From Capitulum mitella (taxonomy: Eukaryota > Arthropoda > Thecostraca > Pollicipedomorpha > Pollicipedidae), in the NCBI GenBank assembly GCA_030062745.1, contig CP099839.1:9732118-9796117 (forward strand): a stretch of DNA of 64,000 bases, in the 5' to 3' direction. Positions 50,201 to 63,100 of the stretch are shown piece by piece (positions within the stretch are counted from its first letter, which is position 1; each line of letters begins with the position of its first letter). The position numbers and the translations under genes are program-made. The notes under the pieces were generated by a model. That model was not told the DNA's origin. It worked only from the letters and a program-made list of their open reading frames with translations, and searched no databases.

Positions 50201-51480
50201 CTGAGGGTGCACCTGGTACCGCTCCGCCAGCGCCGACCGGTCGGCGTGAGGGCTTCTCCGGAGTACCCTGCGGGCGGCGCCGGCCGGCAGCGTCAAACGG
50301 TCTCCTCGGACGGCGACCGCCCGTCCGGCGACAGCTTTTTATCGGCGCCGGCGCAGGACAAACAAACAGCGCAGCCGAGACCGGCGGCACGCAGATCCAT
50401 CATAGCTGCCGGCCGCCAACGACACGGCCGATTAATTACCGTCTAAAGACATGTAAACAGGCGGCGGCGGCGCGGCCGGCGGCGGGCCGGCTCCGACCCA
50501 GCCGCCGCCGCAGCCGCCGCCGCCGCCGCCGCCGCCGCCACCGCCCAGTCATTGTTTTTCGCCGCGTCGGCTTCGGCCACTACCATAAACACCCAATTAT
50601 CGAGGTACAAACTTTAGTGCGCGGATAAAGATGGGCTGGACGCGCGGCCGGATCATCTGGATCCGGTAATAATGCGTTTATTGGGAATGCTACACCCACA
50701 CTGAGCCTAATTCGGAACATAAAGTTAACAACATCTCCCTTAACCGTCAGGCGCAGCGGCTTTTACGTCTGCGGCTGGCCAGCTCTGGGCGTTGCTCGGC
50801 TGTCCGGCAGTCCCGATCACTCCCGCGGTAGTGCACCATGTCGAGGAGATTTACGGCTCGATAACCGGCCTATTCAGCCGTAAAACGCGGCCACGGAATT
50901 CCCCGCTTCACTCGGCCGCGCGACACAGCACGCGCCGCCGGACGGGCGCGCGCCGGATTCTTTCCCGGCGCGTGAGCCGCCGCCGCCGTCCTCGGACGCG
51001 GTAATGATCCCACTTCACCGAGGGCGAGACGACTAATTAACATTTGGCCGGCGGCGGTCGTCCGGCGACGGACATGGCACAGATTCCTGGCGCCCTCTCC
51101 CGCTCTGGCCATGTTTGGTCGGACAATTAACGTGCCGCGTATTACTCAGGCAGCGTTGGCGGTGCGCCGCCGGCTGGCCGTGACGCACTGCCGCCGGCTC
51201 GGACGCCGGCAGTGACGCCGCCGCGTCAGACGGGGCCGGCAGTGACGCCGCCGCGTCAGACGGGGCCGGCAGTGACGCCGCCGCGTCAGGCGGAGCCGGC
51301 ACTGACGCCGTGCCGGCCCCGTCGGCCGGCCCAGCTTCCGGCTCCGGTGACCGGCTGCCGCCGCAGCCGGCCCCATTGCGTCACCGCTGACCCGGTTAGC
51401 GCGTACACCGCGAAACTGGCAACGAGCACGCGCAGGGACACCGCAGCGGGAGGCGTGGCATATGCAGTGCACGCCCGTAG
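50201..51480. other. GC-island cluster 9
   Basis: CpG-rich DNA with a (GCC)n run at about 50500-50545 and the 30-bp minisatellite at 51.2 kb. Open frames are composition-driven. Confidence 0.4.
51205..51310. repeat. 30-bp minisatellite, about 3.5 copies
   Basis: GCCGGCAGTGACGCCGCCGC units start at 51205, 51235, 51265 and 51295. The first three are nearly identical, so the expansion is recent. The period is a multiple of three, but no conserved frame extends beyond the array. Confidence 0.88.
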
Positions 51481-52320
51481 TTTTCACATTCTGCCATGAA
51501 AAAGGGCTGTCTCAGGCTTCCGGAAGGTTTTCTGTGGGCATCTCACCACACCACCACTATGTAAACGGTTAGACGTAATTCCTGCAAAGAGCGGCAACGC
51601 GAGCACCGCAGCAGTGTAGGGTGGGGGGGATTCACAAGGATGTTAAAGGATTACACGTGCAGATAGTTTGACAAATAGACAACACTGACTCAGCCTTAGA
51701 TCGAACAGACTGAGTAAAGGGAGCAGCTTGGGTGATTAAAGACCGAAGGTGAAAGCATAGTTGTGGACAAAGTTCAGGTTTTTCAGTGCTGCTATATACA
51801 AAAGTGATATTTTCCAGACGTCACTGAATATTGCCATTTTCCCATCAACATTTTGTTCCAGATATTCACTCAACAGAAAAGCATATGTCATTTCGGATGG
51901 CAGTGCCCCGAAGATTTCCACACAGCACAGAAAATGTTGGCATTAAAACTTTGATATCAAGGGACTTATGCCAATGTCTCGCGGAAAATATAGCCGTTTT
52001 CAGAGTTTTTTCTAAAATGCTTGCTGTGTTTGTTTGCATAACGGGTGATTTGTCTTGCACTTTCTTGTCTATGCATTCTGCCCAATAAATCCAGGTATTG
52101 TGCCGCTTACTGGCGGTCTATCTCGTTTTAAGGCAGGACATATATCGCACTATTTCGAAAGACGCCTGATATACCGCACTAAGACCCGATCACCCGTTGC
52201 TTTTTCAATAGTCGCTCTGGAAATAATACTGCCCACCCCCGGACTCGACCTGTCCTGCGTGCAGCGGTGAGGCACAATCTGCTCAGTTTACGGCCAGCGC
52301 TATAATGTCACCGCGACGTC
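51481..52320. other. AT-leaning intergenic DNA
   Basis: No coding signal was recognised. Confidence 0.4.
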
Positions 52321-53400
52321 CCGCATCGTGATACAACGTCCGCCGTTAGCTCCGGTGACCACCGGCTCCCGCGGCGCCTCGAAGGTCGTCCGACGGCGAG
52401 CGAGACGGCCAGCTCCATCCTGAAGTGCGTCTGACTTGTTTCCGTTGAAAATAACGGGGGAAATCTAAGCAATACGTTTCGCTCTCAGAACTGTAAGTTC
52501 CAAGAAAGTTGTTGATTTACTGTAACTTGTTGATAACTGTTGATAACTGTAAGTTGAGCATTTTGTCGCATTTTCAAAATGTGAATGCCGTCAGCGTTCT
52601 GTGTCAGCGTTCTGCGTGGCTCGTCAACCGCAGTCACCGAGACGCCGCTCCCGCGGTGGACCACTGATCTGGCGTGGCTGCGGTGATTCCCGGCTGGTCT
52701 GCGGGCGGTCGGCCGGTCGGACCGCCGCTCGAGCCGCCCGGCCGGCCGGAGCGCCCCGCCGCCCTGCCCGGCCCGGCGCAGCACGCCGGCCCACCATGAC
52801 AACAAACTTTATCTGCGAATGAATGGGAGAAACCTGTTTCACGAACCGAGAGGGGCAAATGCCTGGGCCGGCGTCTTCCGCCGGCCGGCGGCCACTCCTT
52901 CAGACATTACTGACGGCGGCAGCCGGGACGCCGCGCCGGCCGGCCGGCGTCGCCGGTGCGCAGCTGGCGGCGCCGCTCGGCCGGCAGCCGCCCGAGCCGG
53001 GCCAGGAAGCACGGCCCCGCCGCCTCAGAGCAGGGCCAGGAGCGTCCTCCGCCGCCTGACAGCCGGGTCAGGAGCCCTCCTCTGCCGCCTGACAACGGGG
53101 CCAGGAGCGTCCTCCGCCGCCTGACAGCCGGGTCAGGAGCGTCCTCTGCCGCCTGACAACGGGGCCAGGAGCGTCCTCCGCCGCCTGACAGCCGGGCCAG
53201 GAGCACCCTCCGCCGCCTGATAGCCGGGCCAGGAGCACCCTCCTCCACCTGACAGCGGGGCGAGGAGCACCCTCCGCCGCCTGACAGCGGGGCGAGGCGG
53301 CACTCTCCGTCCGAGCGCGAGCGCGTCCCACGGCGGAACGAGCAAGACCCGCGCCCGCCGAGCACACCGGAGCAGTCGACGGCCGGCCAGCTTCTGTTGT
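52321..53400. other. GC-island 10 containing a 32-bp minisatellite
   Basis: CpG-rich DNA with GGCCGGCCGG words at about 52738-52750 and 52936-52950, then the minisatellite. The large Gly/Arg frames here are produced by the array. Confidence 0.4.
53001..53300. repeat. 32-bp GC-rich minisatellite, nine copies
   Basis: The CCTGAC-type landmark recurs at 53023, 53055, 53088, 53120, 53152, 53184, 53216, 53248 and 53280. All steps are 32 bases except one of 33. The unit is CCAGGAGCGTCCTCCGCCGC plus CTGACAGCCGGG. It shares no sequence with the 32-bp array at 13.4 kb. Confidence 0.92.
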
Positions 53401-54085
53401 TGCGGAGGGCGAGCTTCTTATCGGTCCGTGCTAAAATATTGGACAGAACGGGTGCATCCTGCAGGAGGCTGCAATGTAATTTAATTTTATGGACATTCTG
53501 CGGCAATCTATAACCATTGTTTTGACGCCATTATGCTAATTGCAGGAGATATTCCGAATGGTGGGATGTTTCCCGATTTTAAGGTCTATTTCAGATTCTT
53601 TAAGGCATAAATAAACCCTTTCATTCCCCCTTTGCATTGTGATACGATCGACGGAGAAATACGTCCTGGCCTTGTGCTGAGATTTCCATCCAGGACGAGT
53701 GGGCAGTCTACTTTACTCGTGATGGAGAGGCCAACGTCAGGTCTATTTAAACTACCGAATTGACACGATGGCTTTTTCTGGTGGAGCTATTCGAGCTTCG
53801 AGACCACGGCTTTGACCTATGAAGATATCCCGATATCGCTTTTTACCAGGCCCGATAAGGTGTGGACAATTTTTAAAGTGTCAAACGGTGTGGGAAAATG
53901 CTTCACTCATCCTGACCCAGGTCATTAAAATAGCAGCACATTCATAACCTAACGAACGGTGTCGGACAAATGCCTGAGAACGCCGACGCATGCGACGGCG
54001 CAGGCGGACCCCGGATAATTAATGAGAAGTAAATCACGCAAGACGGGGACGAGAAAAACTGGAACAGATCCTGGACGCCGCATGC
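53401..54085. other. AT-leaning intergenic DNA
   Basis: No gene or clear repeat was recognised. Confidence 0.35.
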
Positions 54086-54960
54086 CACCTTGATGGTATC
54101 GACGGCGACGGCTGCCGGCCACGAGCGTTCCCAGAGTCTGATATTGAACAGCTGGGGTTCTGTTAGGGCACAGGCGTCTGCTGGACCTGTTCGACTCCTC
54201 TGGCGCAAAACAGTGCAGGCGATTTGTATCAACTGATCTTCCAGGTGCCGCCAGTTGTACGTGAGCTGGCCTGAAATGCACCATTTCGACCCTCCTTGCC
54301 ACCATTGAGCTCGGCAGCTGCACCGCGGTCGTCCGTGGTCCCCCGCAGAGCTCGCGCTGCCCTGATCTCCCGCCTCATCTTTCCCAGCCGAGATCGGCCA
54401 GCGGTTCGCCGTACGGCCCCGTTCTGCAACACCCGGCGACCCCTCGGCCCTGTCTGCAGCCAGCCGCGGCCCCCCGCCGCCAGCCGGCCCGACACCCGAG
54501 CCGGCCTGCACCCGCGGCCGGCAAACGCACCGGGCCGGCGGCGTCCTGTGTTGTCACCGTCCGCCGCCGGCGCGCACAGCTTATTTACCAGGAGGGCCCT
54601 CGGCCCGGTCGGCATCGCCCGTCGAGCGTCCTCAAATTAGCCGCCGATCGCCGAGTCGTGACCGCCCCGGCGAGTTACGACACGGCCGGCCGCCGCTGTT
54701 TACCCTGTGAGACACGCGGCGGCCACCGGCGCCGCCGCCGCCGCGCCTGGCCATGTGAAACATCGCCGCCGTTTATCGTATTTCAGCGTTATTGCCTGTT
54801 AAATGGGAATATGAGCCGTCGTAGATAAGTTTCTATTGGCCGTCGCGCGATGGATCGGTAACGAGATGAGATGGACAGCGGCTCCGGCGGCCGTGTGCAG
54901 CCTCCGGGCGGCCGCCGCGCCGGAGGTGGCCTGTGAATTTGGTCAAGTGCCCGGGACGGG
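54086..54960. other. GC-island 11
   Basis: CpG-rich block with (CCG)n runs near 54730-54745 and an embedded AT-rich segment (54770-54840) containing GATAAG. No exon is supported. Confidence 0.35.
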
Positions 54961-57420
54961 ACGATTGTGAAAAGATAAGTGATTCTGGAAGTCGCACGGG
55001 AGACGGAAACTGTGACGGATTTGCCAACCGGTGTGTCGTAATGTTAGGAGTGAGTCAGCTGAGAGAGTTTGTTCAGTGCCGCATTTTCTTGCGGAATCTG
55101 GCTTCGAAGCATTTTCATTTCGCTTTGATAATGAGCACAGGCCATGACCAGCAACCATACCTATCTTCTCTCCTGGGAAAGGAAATTGCCGTTCCGCCTG
55201 AGGAAACAGTTAAATGCTTTCTGCCGCACCTGCCCTTTCTTCAAAATCCTCCGTGATATATCGACCACGGTTCACATAAAACCTGCAGATGCTCGTACTT
55301 ACGGAGACCGCCACAAACACGTCATAAAATCAGTCGTTGAATTATTTCCTTGCCGCCATAAATCACCAGCATTAATCTAGTTTGGGGTTATTTAATCTGC
55401 TCAGCGGGCGATTGCACATAAATCAGTCCAAATGCCTCAATTAAACTGCAATGTTGCAAGTGTATTGACACATTCCTTCAAGAGCATAACATGCCCTGAA
55501 ACCGAAGACGTGCCAAGCACTCCTGAGCGCTGCTTTTAAGTCATCATTTGACAATATATCGATTGGCTGTGCTGCAGTTGGCATGCGGGAGCACATTTTA
55601 AGGAGCTGATATTTCATGGGGATTCGAGGAAATCATCGTGTTGAGAGATGGTCATTGCGAGATTCCTCCAGCCGCGATTTATTGTGAAAACTAACGAAGT
55701 GTGGAAGTCGGAGGATGCGCAAAACTTTATTATCACTCGGGATGACTTTAAGTACCTTAAATATGGGCCGGGTATAATTTTCAATCTTCTGACTGGCAAT
55801 AAAGTGTCTTTACGAGTCACGGAGCGACTAATTGATGCAACAGTACGGGCCGGGCCGCTCCGGTCCCGCTGTCGGCCCGTTCGGCGCCGGCCACTATTGA
55901 TGGCGGCGCTCGCGGCCACCTCCGCACCTGACGCTGCCCGGCCGGCCGGCCGGCCAGTCGGGGCAGTACCAGTTCTGACGCCCGGCCCAGCGGCGGATCA
56001 CCGCCAGGCTGGGGCCGGCCACACCACGCCAACGTCTGCAGTGGGACCGTGAGACGTGCCGGGCCGCAGGAAGCGCTGGTCCCTGAGTACGGAGCAACGT
56101 TTGAATTGAGATCTTTCGGCGGTAGGTTTAATAGTAGTCCGCTCGCGTGCAGTCCACGCGACTTTATTGCGTCCGAGTTATGCGGTGGCCACGCTGCGGC
56201 GTAGCATAAATCGCCGTGAAATAATGCTGACTGCGAAATTAGTAGCAGAACGCTAAGCCGCTTCAGTTCCCTGCCCCCGGAGATGTATGGATGTTGTCAC
56301 GGCTTCCGTCGGGTTTTCTGAGACGTACACCGAGACGTTGGGTAAGCTGGCACACAGATTTACAGCTCCTCACGCAGCCGTAATGTCAGACGGAGGCTAC
56401 AACGCACCTGCACGACTTCACCGAGCCCAATAATATGGAAATGCACTTAAGCTCGGTGCATCCAAGATAACGTTGTATAACATGCACATTCGGCACATTC
56501 GAGCATAAATGGACTGTGTCGATTGAGGCCACCTAGTGAGTGGTCAGTTTTTGGACTACCCCGTACACTTTTCAAGTTTGCCATTGTTGACAATAAATGC
56601 GGAGGTGGTCTTTTTTTCTTAAAAAAATAAAGTTGTGTTTCCAAGTTGACAAACATAGCATACACGGATGCGCGGTTCAGAAAAACAGACGAACGTATGA
56701 CATTCCCTTTTTAATCTAATGTAGGTATCGACGGACGGAACCTTGCCGACCATTGATGACCATTGACCATTGAACCATTGAACCATGAACCATCGCCAGC
56801 CATCCTCAACGGCAGAGTTCAATCGCCAGCTGCTGCCAGGTGACCTCCGCCGACCCGGCCGCCGTTTCGCCGTTCCGTGACGCCGTTGCCCGGCGTTCCC
56901 GGGAGTACCGCCCGCGCCAGTGCCTCCACCGCCGCCGCCACCGCCGCTCGTCCGGCCCGGTGTCCAGTGACGGCCGCGCCGGCGGCTAATCCGTTTTGTC
57001 GGCGCCGCGCGGCCGGCATACCTCGGTCCTGTTTCGCGGCCGGCGCGCGCCGCCGCTCCGGCGCCGGCCGACTGACTGATTCAGACGCTGGCGGCGTGTG
57101 CATCTTGTCGCCGGCCGGCGCCTATCAGCGCCGTGATCGCCGCGCGAGCGCGACGCGCCGTTTTAACGCCGGCTGCAGCGGCGGCCGGCCGGCGGGCCGC
57201 GCCGCGCCGGGTCGCGAAGGTCGGGCGAATCTCATCTCCTGTATCAATCACACTGGCAAAACATCACGGTCCGGTCATTCCAATCTATCAGCCATCAATG
57301 AAGACGTTCCTATCTTTATTAGTCGCATTAATTAGCCGATTAAGCCGGCGTAATCTCGAGTTTATCGCCTCGCGATAAATGAAAATAATTAGGCCTGCCG
57401 TTGTTGGCCGGCTCTGCTGT
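54961..57420. other. Alternating AT-leaning DNA and two GC islands (55.83-56.1 and 56.82-57.23 kb)
   Basis: No gene is recognisable. A short ACCATTGA repeat lies at about 56750-56785 (four overlapping copies). Confidence 0.35.
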
Positions 57421-58250
57421 CGCTGAACGGAGACGGACGCCGTGTCGGTTCGAGGAATCCGTCTCCAAGGGCAGCGGCTGATACCGCAGGGTGTCTGGGG
57501 CAGCGTCTCACCCCATTCACTGGCTCGGACGGCGTCTTCCCCCCGCCGACTGCGCGGGGCTCAGTCTCGTCCCGTTGACCACTCGGGACAGTGCCTGGCT
57601 GCAGACTGCCCAGACATCTGACCCCGCTGACTGCCTGGGGCGGCCGCCTGGCATTTTGCATACTTCGCTCCGAGGGCTATGCCGTCCAGCGGCCGGTCTT
57701 GCACAACGCGCCATCATGTTTTGGCACGTCCAGGTGCTAAAAACACTCCCATGGCCCTTCACCGCGCCGGAGAAGCATCGCGGTCCGCGGCGAGCCGACT
57801 TTCCTCGCGGAGCCACGTGCGGCGCTGCGCCGGCGCCGGCCCAAAGAAGAGGCTCAGCCAAGACAGATCGGGGCTCGGGCCGTAATGAGCGCGCTTGTTC
57901 GCGGCCGAAAATGACCGGGTCATGTCCCGTCGGCGGGCCGCGCTCCGATTACCATCGCACGGCGCCAAAAACGCGCCGTCGGCGCGGCGCGCGCGGCCTT
58001 TTTATGCCGGCGGCCCGGTAGTCGGGCGTCCGAGCGGCATTGTTGCTGCCGGCGGGGGCTGCCGGCTCGGCTGCCGGCCGGCTGGGAGGTCGGGTTTTGC
58101 GGCGGTCACGGCGCGCCGGCCGCCCGCCGCGCCGCGTCCGGCGTGCCGCGCGCGGACTCCGCTGACACGGACCCCGGCCGTCCGGCGCTGGCAGCACTGG
58201 CCGACTGTCCTGACTCGAGGCCGGCGGGCTCTCTTCTGCAGACGTTAGCG
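57421..58250. other. GC-island 12 with a decayed ~30-bp tandem repeat
   Basis: Between about 57495 and 57640, units beginning GTCTC/GTCTT and containing a GACTG or CACTGGCTCGG-like core recur roughly every 30 bases, strongly diverged. The remainder is CpG-rich without exons. Confidence 0.35.
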
Positions 58251-59480
58251 ATGTGTAAACAGGAAATGGGTGAGTGCTGGGCGAGGATGAGACCTCTGCG
58301 ATGTTCTGCTGAATATGAATACAGCTGCCCGCAATAATATCTGCCTGTCCCTTGTACACGCTCTTTCGAATGCCATAACCTAACCATTTCATGGCGTCTG
58401 ATTCATGTGTCGTCCCAAGCTGACTTTGCAACAGTGTCATGTTCTTTTTTACTGCCAAGATAAATAGAAGATTGAGTATGGTAGATGCGAAGCGTTATCG
58501 TCATCAACCCTTGACGTCATCAACATAAATGCATCAGACGTGTGTCAAGGTCTTTGCCGCGGCTCAGAACGGGTGGGACATAGAGAGTTCAAACAGCACT
58601 TCTTTCTTTGTAACTTCCATGGACGTAGTGCTAAATTTAAAAAAGTTGGAGATGCACCTCCTTGCCCCTTTCGGAGGAATCCTTGATGTGTGCAGTCACT
58701 GGGCTGGGGTAATCAAAATCCAGTGGTTGGTCTCTAAGGGAAATGGCATCAGAGAGTGATTCTTAGTTTGGCAAGAAAGCATGTGCCACTCAGGGAATGC
58801 ATTTAAATCTTTGCATGCACTTCTTTGCAGGATTCACGCTTCAGCTGTCCTTGCTGGTCCTTCCCAATGTCTGTGCGCTCCGGCTCGGCGGGGTCTTGTC
58901 GTGACAGCGCGGACGGCCGTCCGGTTTCCGCCGCTTCATGATGTGGCTGTTATCGCCGGCACCGAGTGCTCGAGCGCGCCGCGCGCTGTTGTTTCTCGGC
59001 GGCGGTAAGCAGATGCTGCGGCGAGGGCGGCCGTTTCGTGTCAGATTCGCATTCTTCCCGCCGGTTCTCAGCCCGTCCTATCAGGAGCATGACCCAACTA
59101 CTAATGTATTGTGTCGATTTCTTGGGCGTTCCCCTGGTCTCGGCCCCCGCGTTGTCCAAAAATTATAGATAAACGGGCAGGGCTACTGGTATTAAGATAT
59201 TAACAGCGGAGGTGAGACAATGCGATCTCGAGCACGGGCCTGAAGAAACGTGTAATTTTCCGTCAAATGATGAGCGACCGGGATAGAGCGCCCCGTAATA
59301 ATCGACGCGCGTTCGATGCGGATGTCGCAAAGTGTATTGATCTACTGGCTGGAGAGACCGCGGCCGATGGGGGAATCGCGTGAGCGATAATGAAGACGCC
59401 GCTGCCGTCGTGTTCGCCCACTGTCCCGCCGTCCCGACGAAAAAGCTGCGAACCAATCAAGTTCTTTCCGCGCCTAATTT
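58251..59480. other. Mixed intergenic DNA
   Basis: A donor-like GGGTGAGTGC near 58265-58275 follows an open frame, but nothing recognisable precedes it. No gene is called. Confidence 0.35.
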
Positions 59481-60600
59481 CACTCACGGCCGCGCTCGAA
59501 AACGCGTCCCCCGCCCGGCGTCTGGCGGCCGGCTGGAAGCGGGGCGGGCGCCAGGGTCGTCGCTGCGGCCACCGCCGCTCGACATTACCGTCGCTGGGCC
59601 GGAAACGGTGCCGATTTTATCGCCACCGTGCCGACCTTTAAAGTAAATTAAGCCGGCCATCGGTCCCCACTCGGCCGCCCGCTGAGGCCGAGAGGAGACA
59701 TTAGGGGGAACACAACATCACAATTCGTTTTTAAACACCGATCGCGTCGCTAATTTGCTACAGCAGGAGCCGCTATTAGGAGCCGGCCTGGCTAATGCGC
59801 CACTTTGGTCGGCGTCTTTCCAGCGCCGCCGCGGATCGCAGGTGAAACCGGGCTCCGCGCCGGCACCTGGGCGCGCGGCTCGCGAGCCATCAACCGCCGG
59901 CGTGAATGTGTGAGCACGCTTCACGTGGCTGAGGCACATTTTATACCGATTTTCGATAATTGCTGGTGCAATGTTGCCTGCAGAGCTATATAAACATGCA
60001 AACACACGGCGGCTTCCCATTAAGTGAGGCATTAAACTTACGTGAGGTGGGGTCCAAACCGTCTCGCCACGAGGAAAGCCTGTTGTTATTAAATTATGCC
60101 CTGTGCACCTGCTAACTGGGAAAGCTGATAAAAATGCATGAGTGAAAACACTAATTATTCCATTAAAATGGCATGATAACATGAGGCTCGTGACTGTTCC
60201 TTACCCGGTGAGAAATAAAGTCCAATATTTAAACGCCGCAACAGCAGAAATTTGCACATCAAAGCCGTTAAATCTGCAACACATCCAATGTCATGATAAG
60301 ACTTGCGTTAAACTGCATCACCGGGCCATGAGATCATAGCGGCCCCACGACGGGCCGCCCTGCCGCTAATTCCTGATGGCTGGGAGTACTGGCTGAGCGC
60401 GCGACGACGGTGCTGGTCCAGTGATTACCCAGCTCTAATGGTGCAAAGGAAGCGGCGGGGAGTGCCATTTAGAGGCGGGCGGGGGTCGAACGCAAATCCA
60501 ACAGGGCCTGGCGAGGGCCCGTTCCGAAAAATTAATGGTGTCTGATTCCCGCTGATTTTACCGTTTAGAAATTGAGACATACTGCGCGTGTTATTCATTG
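59481..60600. promoter_or_regulatory. Candidate conserved non-coding block
   Basis: Unique, non-repetitive mixed sequence with many AT-rich words (TAAATTAAG, TTATTAAATTATG, ACTAATTATTCC, CGCTAATTCC). CATCAAAG at 60257-60264 exactly matches the TCF/LEF core. No coding potential is seen. Regulatory function is inferred from texture and motifs only. Confidence 0.3.
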
Positions 60601-63100
60601 GCGCCGCTCTTCTGTTTTGAAAGCGCGCCTAGAGCACCAGGTGTGCAACGCCCCTGCCAACCGGCGGCCGCATTAGCATCGTCCATTCTGCGCCGGTGAG
60701 CCGCGAGTGCACACACTCAACTTCGGAAGCCCTCGCGAAGAGCGCGTATATCCCCGTCGTCGGCGCCGGCCCGGCCTCGAAACGCCGAGCTGCGCCGGGC
60801 GGTCGGCGGTCGGCGCCCGCTGACGTCACCAGCGGCCAGTCGGGACACCCGATAGCCGCGGCCAGGGAAGCGGCGAGGCGCCGGGCGTCGGCGGCTGTGA
60901 CGGCTAAATCGGGTGTTCTCCGATCTGATAAGTGTCACCGGCGAGCGCCATTGGCCGGCCTTATCGGCGGGCCGATAATTCGGCAGGCCGTGGGCCGCGT
61001 GTTCACGCGCCGACTCGGCGCCACGCCGCTGATGGCGCTCTCGGGGGCGTTGACGAGCCATGTGCGCTCTGTTAAAGCTCCCACCATGGGCTGACGTTCG
61101 GAAGACGGGCTTTCTTCTCTAGAGTTAGTATGACGTGGGTCATCGAAGTGCTTTGTGTCGAAAAAGAGAAAAATAACGGAATTTAAAATGGGACTCAAGA
61201 CTGTGATGTCAGGTCGCGCAACAGCCGGCTTTGCTTGGAGCGATGACAAGCATTTTGCTGCCTGTCGCAAGTGGTTCGCCTGAAGTAAGCCGGATGTTGT
61301 TTTGATTTTTCGGTTGTGTTGGTTTTGTCACTATTTTTATGTTACCTGGGATACTCTGATCCTACTAAATATTTCCGTTTCCTGAAAATCTATAACATCA
61401 AGGGTGACTAAAAATGTTCTTCTTTTCCAGGTACTTGCCATAATTTAGTCCTCAGCTGCACCTGAATTTCGCTTTTACCTTCGTTCTTTTCACTCGCGGC
61501 CCCTCATTATCACAGCGCTTAAATTTTCCCCTTTCCTGATATCGAGATAATTATCGCACTGTGGAACCTCTGCGTGGTCATTAGAATTTGGTAATGAACT
61601 ACATCATGGTATACTGCAGTCATCTACGTTTACGGTTTGTGGTATTTAGTGAAGATTCATCGGTGGTGAAGGGGGAAGGAGGCACTTTATAGTCAGAATA
61701 ACGTCATTATTGGGCAAATATCCCCTTGTGGCGACCTAAGTTAGCTTGTCTTTGGTCATCGCGCCAGGCTGCGGTTCACTGCATTTGTGTCCAATCCCCA
61801 TTTGTATTAGCCATTTTCGGGCGATGTCTGGACTTTTTCACGGGTAGGAGGCAAAGATCAGAGGCCGCTCCAGCCTCGGACAGCATCCGGCCCTTCCCTC
61901 CCGACCGTGGACCGTGTTCAAACGGCGGCGGCTCTCCAAGTTGGGACGGCGTCTGCCACACCCCGACGGGGTTCCGGCTCCGCCCCTGGGCCTGCCAGAC
62001 GGCGCCGGCGCGCGGCGCCCAGTGTCGAGGCGGCCGGTGCCAGGCGGCCGCCGTTCGACGGACGCGCCTCGCCGAACCCGAATGGATGAGGTCAGCGGTC
62101 CCGGCGTGTCACGATCCCCTGTCCGCCGTCCGCGGACACTTCACAACTCATATTTCAATCATAATGAAGCATAGAATAAACAATGGCTGTTAAAAAGCTC
62201 TCAGCGGTGTGTGCTCGGATGTTTTATGCCCTCCCTTGAAGCGACCCGAACCACTCGCTGGTGACACGTCGCATTTATTTCGGTCTCATTAAAAAACGGC
62301 TTCTTTGTTTCACGTGGAACGCTGTGAAGCCAGGCTTGCACCCTAAGAAGCATATACCACAACGACATTTAAATCGCGTTGAACTGAGCACAATGAAGAG
62401 AGTGGGGCTTTGGAGACCGCCATCGCACGTCTCCCACGTGCCAAAGGGTGTTTCACGGTTGACGTGGGGCAAACGCAATGTATGCTATTTTGACGCACAC
62501 ATCACCAGAACAACGGTACCTGCCCAAATCGCCGTTTGGAAAGCTCAGCTGAACATTTCCGTTGAACAGCCCAGAACAATACGCGTCAGGCGTCCCCTGG
62601 CGCATCTCCGCCGGGCTATCTCCCCGTCTCCGGTGGCGCCGGCTTCCGAACAACAGGCCGTCCTGTAAAGGCGGTCCGAGTCGGCGGCCGGCGTGGGCGG
62701 TCCTTCCGGCGCCGTCGCGCGTCTCCGCAGCGCGCGGCCCATTTCCCGCGCGGCGCGCGCACCGGTGCCGCGCCGATACGCATCGGCGTCGGCCGGCCAC
62801 CGCTGGGCCGTCGGCGCCGCGGCGCGCGAACACTGCCGGTGCGCCGGCGGCCGCCGCCGGCCCGGCCCCCACCACAATCGTATCAGGGGCCGGCTATCGG
62901 CCGGCTGAGTGCCGTCGATATGTGTGGTCGTGGCCGGCGGCGGTGGCTCTGCAGCGGCGGCCGATCGGGCCCGATAGCGGGCGCCGGGCGCAGTCGGAGA
63001 GGGGCAGCCGGACGGCCGGCGGCGGTTGGCCGGCCCGGGCCGCCGCCAACCGCGCACCGATCGGACCAGGGGGCCACCACTGAACGTACGGCGACGCATT
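60601..63100. other. GC islands 13-15 (60.6-61.05, 61.85-62.15 and 62.57-63.09 kb) with AT-richer spacers
   Basis: Three CpG-rich blocks are rich in GGCC and GCCGGC. Frames are Arg/Pro/Ala-rich in all phases with no domain. Confidence 0.35.

Noticed and set aside
51205-51310. Direct repeats that might suggest a CRISPR array
   Set aside because: The repeats are head-to-tail with no unique spacers, and the genome is eukaryotic. It is a minisatellite.
52907-53506. 199-codon Gly/Arg/Leu-rich repetitive minus-strand frame
   Set aside because: Translated minisatellite; all frames are open through it.
57440-57465. GGTTCGAGGAATCC, resembling a tRNA B box
   Set aside because: It has the wrong spacing for a B box, no A box upstream and no cloverleaf.
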